Part shown: positions 17,790 to 21,512 of the stretch, in pieces
Numbering within the stretch: position 1 is the stretch's first letter
Layout of the letters: each line of letters opens with the position of its first letter
Origin: Verrucomicrobiota bacterium
GTDB lineage: Bacteria > Verrucomicrobiota > Verrucomicrobiia > Opitutales > Opitutaceae
DNA length: 21,512 bases
Direction: 5' to 3'
Assembly: GCA_023457035.1 (NCBI GenBank)
Contig: JAEWNN010000187.1
Location: forward strand, 1 to 21,512
Program-made: the position numbers and the translations under genes
The notes under the pieces: generated by a model
The model's database searches: none
The model's input: the letters and a program-made list of their open reading frames with translations, nothing else
Told to the model about the DNA's origin: nothing

Positions 17790-18299
17790 TCAGTCCCGGG
17801 AGACCGCCGGCTCGACACTGCGCCAACCATCCGCCCCGCGGCCGCACGAATTGGACGGCACCTCCGGGATCGCCAGCCGTTCGCGACTATCGATCAGGTC
17901 CCGCCGGCCCTCCGCCGGCCACGCCCAAAGATGCCGGGTGTATTCGGCCGCGCTGCCTTCCGGGTGGATCGCCACGATGTGCTCCCCGTCATCCAGACAG
18001 ACGCTTGCCGCTGCGGCGATGACCGCGAGCAACACGGGATCGTCCACCTGCATCCGTTCGTCCGGGGTCCCCCTCGCGTCATGGGCGGCGGGCGTGTCGC
18101 CGGTTGCCGCGGGCTGACTCCATGTCAGCCACCGCCATAGCGCCACCACGACCCCTCGTACCCCGCGGCGCTCCTTGCATAGCCAGAACAGCCCACACGC
18201 GGCGAACACCACCAGCAGTCCGAAAGCCGCATACGGAAGCGCCGCCCGCACCGACGCCCAGTCCTCGTGCAACACGGCAAGTGGAAGCAGATGGTTCAT
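17790..18299 (-). CDS. OadG/MmdD gamma-like membrane anchor, diverged tail-bearing paralogue D
   Basis: A 169-residue protein with one helix at 23-41 (AAFGLLVVFAACGLFWL core), a second hydrophobic patch (about 49-60), a linker, and the conserved tail from 87. The tail contains DPVLLAVIAAAASVCL, EHIVAIHPEG, a tryptophan pair, AEGRRDLIDS. The tail differs from its paralogues: the usual basic R-K-h-R end is replaced by RERLAIP and about 25 extra residues. The frame is open further upstream to 18407; I chose the ATG at 18299, nine residues or so before the usual N-terminal pattern. It lies 180 bases before the next gamma-like gene, with no terminator between. It may be a diverging duplicate or an assembly factor. 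Confidence 0.68.
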   Translation of the reverse strand: MNHLLPLAVLHEDWASVRAALPYAAFGLLVVFAACGLFWLCKERRGVRGVVVALWRWLTWSQPAATGDTPAAHDARGTPDERMQVDDPVLLAVIAAAASVCLDDGEHIVAIHPEGSAAEYTRHLWAWPAEGRRDLIDSRERLAIPEVPSNSCGRGADGWRSVEPAVSRD

Positions 18300-18622
18300 A
18301 ATAGGACAAAAGGCTCTCGCACTCCGAAGCTCGGAAAACCGGGGCTCCTCGCCGGAGCGAACCACGCCGAGGCGAGGCTCCCTGTTGAACCGTGCCGCCC
18401 CTCCCATGCGAGCCAGATCTCGTCCCGCCGGGCTCCGGCGCTGCAGCTACAATGGCCGCTTATCACCGCGCTCCAGCGCTATCACCCGGCTCAATGCACC
18501 GGGGAAACCGGTACCGGGCCCCTGCCTGGGCGGTGGTGATGGCGGAGCGGTGCCCGCTCTTCGCTCCCGGGTCCCTCATCGGTGCGTTGCCCAAGCGTGC
18601 GACTCCGCCCAACCTCGTGCCG
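18300..18622. other. 323-base intergenic region between divergent gamma-like and sulfatase-fold genes
   Basis: I see no gene here. It holds two small inverted repeats: TCCGA-AGC-TCGGA near 18323-18335, and GCTCC-TCGCC-GGAGC just after it. The sulfatase frame continues upstream without stops to 18392, but the extra 77 residues have no family resemblance. Promoters for both flanking genes should lie here; none is convincing by eye. Confidence 0.5.
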
Positions 18623-19828
18623 ATGCCTGCCCGCCGCCCCGACATTCTCTGGATCGTGACCACGCAATGGCGCGGCCAGGCCTGCGGCTTCGCCGGCGAT
18701 CCCAACGCCCGCACTCCCGCGCTCGACGCCTTCGCCCGCCACGCCGTCGTGTTCGCGCAGGCGGTCAGCAATCACCCCTTCGGCCCCTTCGCCCGTGCCC
18801 TCCTGCTCACGGGCCGCCTTTCCCCCGCCAACGGAGTCGCGGACTACTGGGACCCGCTGCCCCGCAGTTCGGATACGATCGCCCGCCGCCTCGCCGCCGC
18901 CGGCTACGCCACCGCTTTCTTCGGCAAATGGCACCTCGCGCCCCGCGATCCTTCGGCCGCCCTCGTCGGCGACACGCACGCGCGGCAGGTTGTGGCGCCG
19001 GAGGACCGCGGTGGCTTCGAGCTCTGGGAGGGGTTCGAAAGCGGCTTCCAACTCAACGATCCCTGGCTGCACGGCACGCACCTGCCCCAGCCCGTCCAGT
19101 TTCCCGGCTACCAGTCCGATGTCCTCTGCGCCCGCGCCGCCGCCCATCTGCGCGGCGGGAGCGAACGCCCACGGTTCACCTACGTGAGTCTGGAGGCGCC
19201 GCACCCGCCCTATGCCGCACCGGTGCCGGCCGACATCGCGGCGCCGGACCCGGCGGCCCTCCTGCTCGCCCCCAACGTCCCTCGTGGCGGCGCGGTCGAG
19301 GCGGAAGCCCGTCGCGAACTCGCCGGCTACTACCGGCACATCGAGGCGACCGATCGCGCCATCGGCGCCCTGCTCGCTGCGGTGGATCTCACGACCACCG
19401 CGGTGTTCATCACGTCGGCCCACGGCGACATGCACGGCGCGCATGGTCTCTTCCGCAAAGGCTGGCCCCACGAGGAGTCGATCCGGGTGCCCCTCGTGGC
19501 GAGTTGGCCCGGCTCCATGCCGGGAGGGACCGATGCCCCGGTCGCGCTCGCGGATCTCCCGGCCACAGCGCTGGCCCTGGCGGGGGTGCCCGCGCCCGCC
19601 GCTTGGACCGGTTGCGACCTGCGGTCATGCGCGACCGGAGACGACCGGCGTATCCCTGTCTCGATGCCCTCCGCCCCTCCCTTTCCCAAGCAGTGTCCGC
19701 GTGCCTGGGTCGGTTTCCGCAGCCGCACCGAGAAACGGATCACCCTCCCCGACGGGCGCCCCTGGCTGCATTTCGACCTCACGACCGATCCCGGGGAACA
19801 GCGCAACCTCGCCATGCCTCCCCCCTGA
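18623..19828 (+). CDS. sulfatase/alkaline-phosphatase-fold protein lacking catalytic and metal residues
   Basis: A 401-residue cytoplasmic-looking protein (no signal peptide from this start) with the full sulfatase layout. RRPDILWIVTTQWRGQACG, then NARTPALDAFA, then ARALLLTGR, FFGKWHLAPRDP (Lys102, His104), EAPHPPY (His194) and HGDMHGAHGLFRKGWPHEES (Lys279) all align with the family. However, the key residues are replaced. TDQ has become TTQ (Thr14). The C-x-P-S-R site, whose Cys becomes formylglycine, reads G-P-F-A-R (54-58). SDHG has become SAHG (Ala266), and GDHG has become GAHG (Ala273). Arg58 and the Lys/His residues remain. It should therefore be unable to act as a normal sulfatase. The frame is intact and its codon use looks like that of its neighbours, so it is probably a functional pseudoenzyme rather than a decaying gene. 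Confidence 0.85.
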   Translation: MPARRPDILWIVTTQWRGQACGFAGDPNARTPALDAFARHAVVFAQAVSNHPFGPFARALLLTGRLSPANGVADYWDPLPRSSDTIARRLAAAGYATAFFGKWHLAPRDPSAALVGDTHARQVVAPEDRGGFELWEGFESGFQLNDPWLHGTHLPQPVQFPGYQSDVLCARAAAHLRGGSERPRFTYVSLEAPHPPYAAPVPADIAAPDPAALLLAPNVPRGGAVEAEARRELAGYYRHIEATDRAIGALLAAVDLTTTAVFITSAHGDMHGAHGLFRKGWPHEESIRVPLVASWPGSMPGGTDAPVALADLPATALALAGVPAPAAWTGCDLRSCATGDDRRIPVSMPSAPPFPKQCPRAWVGFRSRTEKRITLPDGRPWLHFDLTTDPGEQRNLAMPPP

Positions 19829-19830
19829 AA

Positions 19831-19868
19831 GTGTGCAACCCGGGCTCGCCGGAGCCCGGGTTGCGCAC
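19831..19868. terminator. long hairpin between convergent genes
   Basis: A 17-bp stem with one G-T pair (arms 19831-19847 and 19852-19868, loop GCCG) fills the gap between the sulfatase-fold gene and the convergent secreted-protein gene. Neither side has a long T run, but its position and strength suit a bidirectional terminator. Confidence 0.7.
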
Positions 19869-19889
19869 CTGCTTCTTGCCGCCCTGGCG

Positions 19890-20471
19890 CTACTGGCCGG
19901 CGAGGAAACGCTCGATCAGGACTTCCGTCTCGGCCTCCTGCCAGTTTCCCGAGACTTGCCACTTGCGCAGCTTGCTCTTGTCGAAGCCGGTTTTTTTACC
20001 GGGCTTGTCCTCCCGGTCGGGCTTGTCGAGGGGAAGCCGGTAGACCAGCGACTGCCCCGGGGGCTTGCCCGCCAGCGGCAGCTCCCAGACCGCCTCGGTG
20101 TCGTCGCCATCGGTGAGGATGACGCGGATGTTCTGCGCCTTGTTGCGGTTGCCGATCACGAGCATCACCTCGAAGAAGCCGTATTCGGAGAGCTTGGCCG
20201 ACTTGTCGCCGCCGAAGTTGCCCTTGCCGCCGAGGAACGGCACGAGCAGGCCCTGTTTCGGGAGGAACCGGATCTTGTCCTTCCAGTCGCCGGAGGTCCA
20301 GGTGTACTTCCGGATCGGTCGCATCTCGGCACCGTCGCGCTCGACTTCCTGGATGCTGAAATCGATCAACTCCTTGTGCTTCGCGCCGGCCGCGTCCGCG
20401 CGCGGGGCGGCGAGGGCGAGCAACGCGACGATCAGGGACAATGCCGTATTGAGGTAGGTCGGGGTTTTCAT
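19890..20471 (-). CDS. small secreted protein of unknown function, possibly beta-sandwich
   Basis: A 193-residue protein with a clear signal peptide: a Lys near the N-terminus, a hydrophobic core (ALSLIVALLALAA) and a likely cleavage after ADA at residue 27. The mature part contains alternating hydrophobic/polar strands (for example KIRFLP, FEVMLVIGN, IRVILTDGD, SLVYRLPL, KWQVSGNW), which suggests an all-beta, carbohydrate-binding-like sandwich. I cannot name the family. Residues 138-150 are rich in Lys and Asp (KPDREDKPGKKTG). It stands alone on the minus strand, convergent with the sulfatase-fold gene and divergent from the helicase gene. The ATG at 20471 is preceded by a C-rich leader and a promoter-like pair at 20493-20520. 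The export call is firm; any binding role is a guess. Confidence 0.8.
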   Translation of the reverse strand: MKTPTYLNTALSLIVALLALAAPRADAAGAKHKELIDFSIQEVERDGAEMRPIRKYTWTSGDWKDKIRFLPKQGLLVPFLGGKGNFGGDKSAKLSEYGFFEVMLVIGNRNKAQNIRVILTDGDDTEAVWELPLAGKPPGQSLVYRLPLDKPDREDKPGKKTGFDKSKLRKWQVSGNWQEAETEVLIERFLAGQ

Positions 20472-20492
20472 GGGGAGGGGTGGGTATCCGGG

Positions 20493-20520
20493 ACCATAGC
20501 CGCCCGCCGCCCGAAGTCAC
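20493..20520 (-). promoter_or_regulatory. candidate promoter for the small secreted protein
   Basis: On the minus strand GTGACT (20515-20520) and TATGGT (20493-20498) are 16 bases apart, each 4 of 6 to the sigma-70 boxes, with the -10 box 21 bases before the ATG. Pattern only. Confidence 0.35.
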
Positions 20521-20656
20521 GCCGGTTGCCGAAGCGCGGCTGGGCCGCGCCACCCGCAGCGGCGCCGGTACGGGGGCGATGCGTCGACCGGGAGACCGGC
20601 GCCGCAGTTTCCCCTTTTCCTCCGCCGCCGCATCCGCGAACGTGGCTCCTTCGCCC

Positions 20657-21512
<856 letters not shown>

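Noticed and set aside
18392..18622. 77-residue N-terminal extension of the sulfatase-fold protein
   Set aside because: No signal peptide or family match; sulfatase homology starts at RRPDIL just after the ATG at 18623.
18623..19828. Calling the sulfatase-fold gene a pseudogene
   Set aside because: The frame has no stop or frameshift over 401 codons and the non-catalytic family motifs are well kept, so a pseudoenzyme is the better reading.

Overview
The window is G+C-rich throughout and has no RNA genes, IS elements or CRISPR arrays that I can see. Its content points to an anaerobic or fermentative bacterium of the Verrucomicrobia, probably of the Opitutaceae type: a complete succinate-to-propionate (methylmalonyl-CoA) pathway, a sodium-pumping decarboxylase, a sodium-type membrane pyrophosphatase, and almost no Shine-Dalgarno sequences. 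Opitutus terrae is known to ferment to propionate. The taxonomic call is an inference from gene content, not from a marker gene.

Layout. (1) 1-2888, minus strand: mutA and mutB, the small and large subunits of methylmalonyl-CoA mutase; mutB runs off the left edge. (2) 3091-5883, plus strand, divergent from mutA: methylmalonyl-CoA epimerase (mce), the carboxyltransferase subunit mmdA, a gamma-like membrane anchor and the biotin carrier, closed by a strong terminator. (3) 6013-11073, plus strand: a second gamma-like anchor, a TerC-family membrane protein, a 46-residue OadG subunit, the beta subunit OadB (sodium channel), biotin ligase birA and a succinyl-CoA/propionyl-CoA CoA-transferase, again closed by a strong terminator. 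Several joins are ATGA or GTGA overlaps. (4) 11242-14262, plus: a conserved protein of unknown function with an internal duplication, then a Na+-type, K+-dependent membrane pyrophosphatase (hppA). (5) 14645-15805, plus: an OpgC-like membrane acyltransferase. (6) 18299-15928, minus: two more gamma-like anchors and a second, diverged beta subunit, with no carboxyltransferase beside them. (7) 18623-19828, plus: a sulfatase-fold protein that has lost the catalytic cysteine and metal ligands. (8) 20471-19890, minus: a small secreted protein of unknown function. (9) 20657 to the right edge, plus: the N-terminal part of a UvrD/PcrA/Rep helicase.

How the genes work together. Succinyl-CoA, made by the CoA-transferase, is rearranged by MutAB to (R)-methylmalonyl-CoA, epimerised by Mce to the (S) form, and decarboxylated by MmdA through the biotin carrier. 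The beta subunit uses the decarboxylation to export Na+. Propionyl-CoA then returns its CoA to succinate. BirA loads biotin on the carrier, and the membrane pyrophosphatase would add to the same sodium gradient. The points most worth a second look are the family of four tail-bearing gamma-like subunits plus one short OadG, the orphan beta/gamma set, TerC inside the decarboxylase operon, and the catalytically stripped sulfatase homologue.
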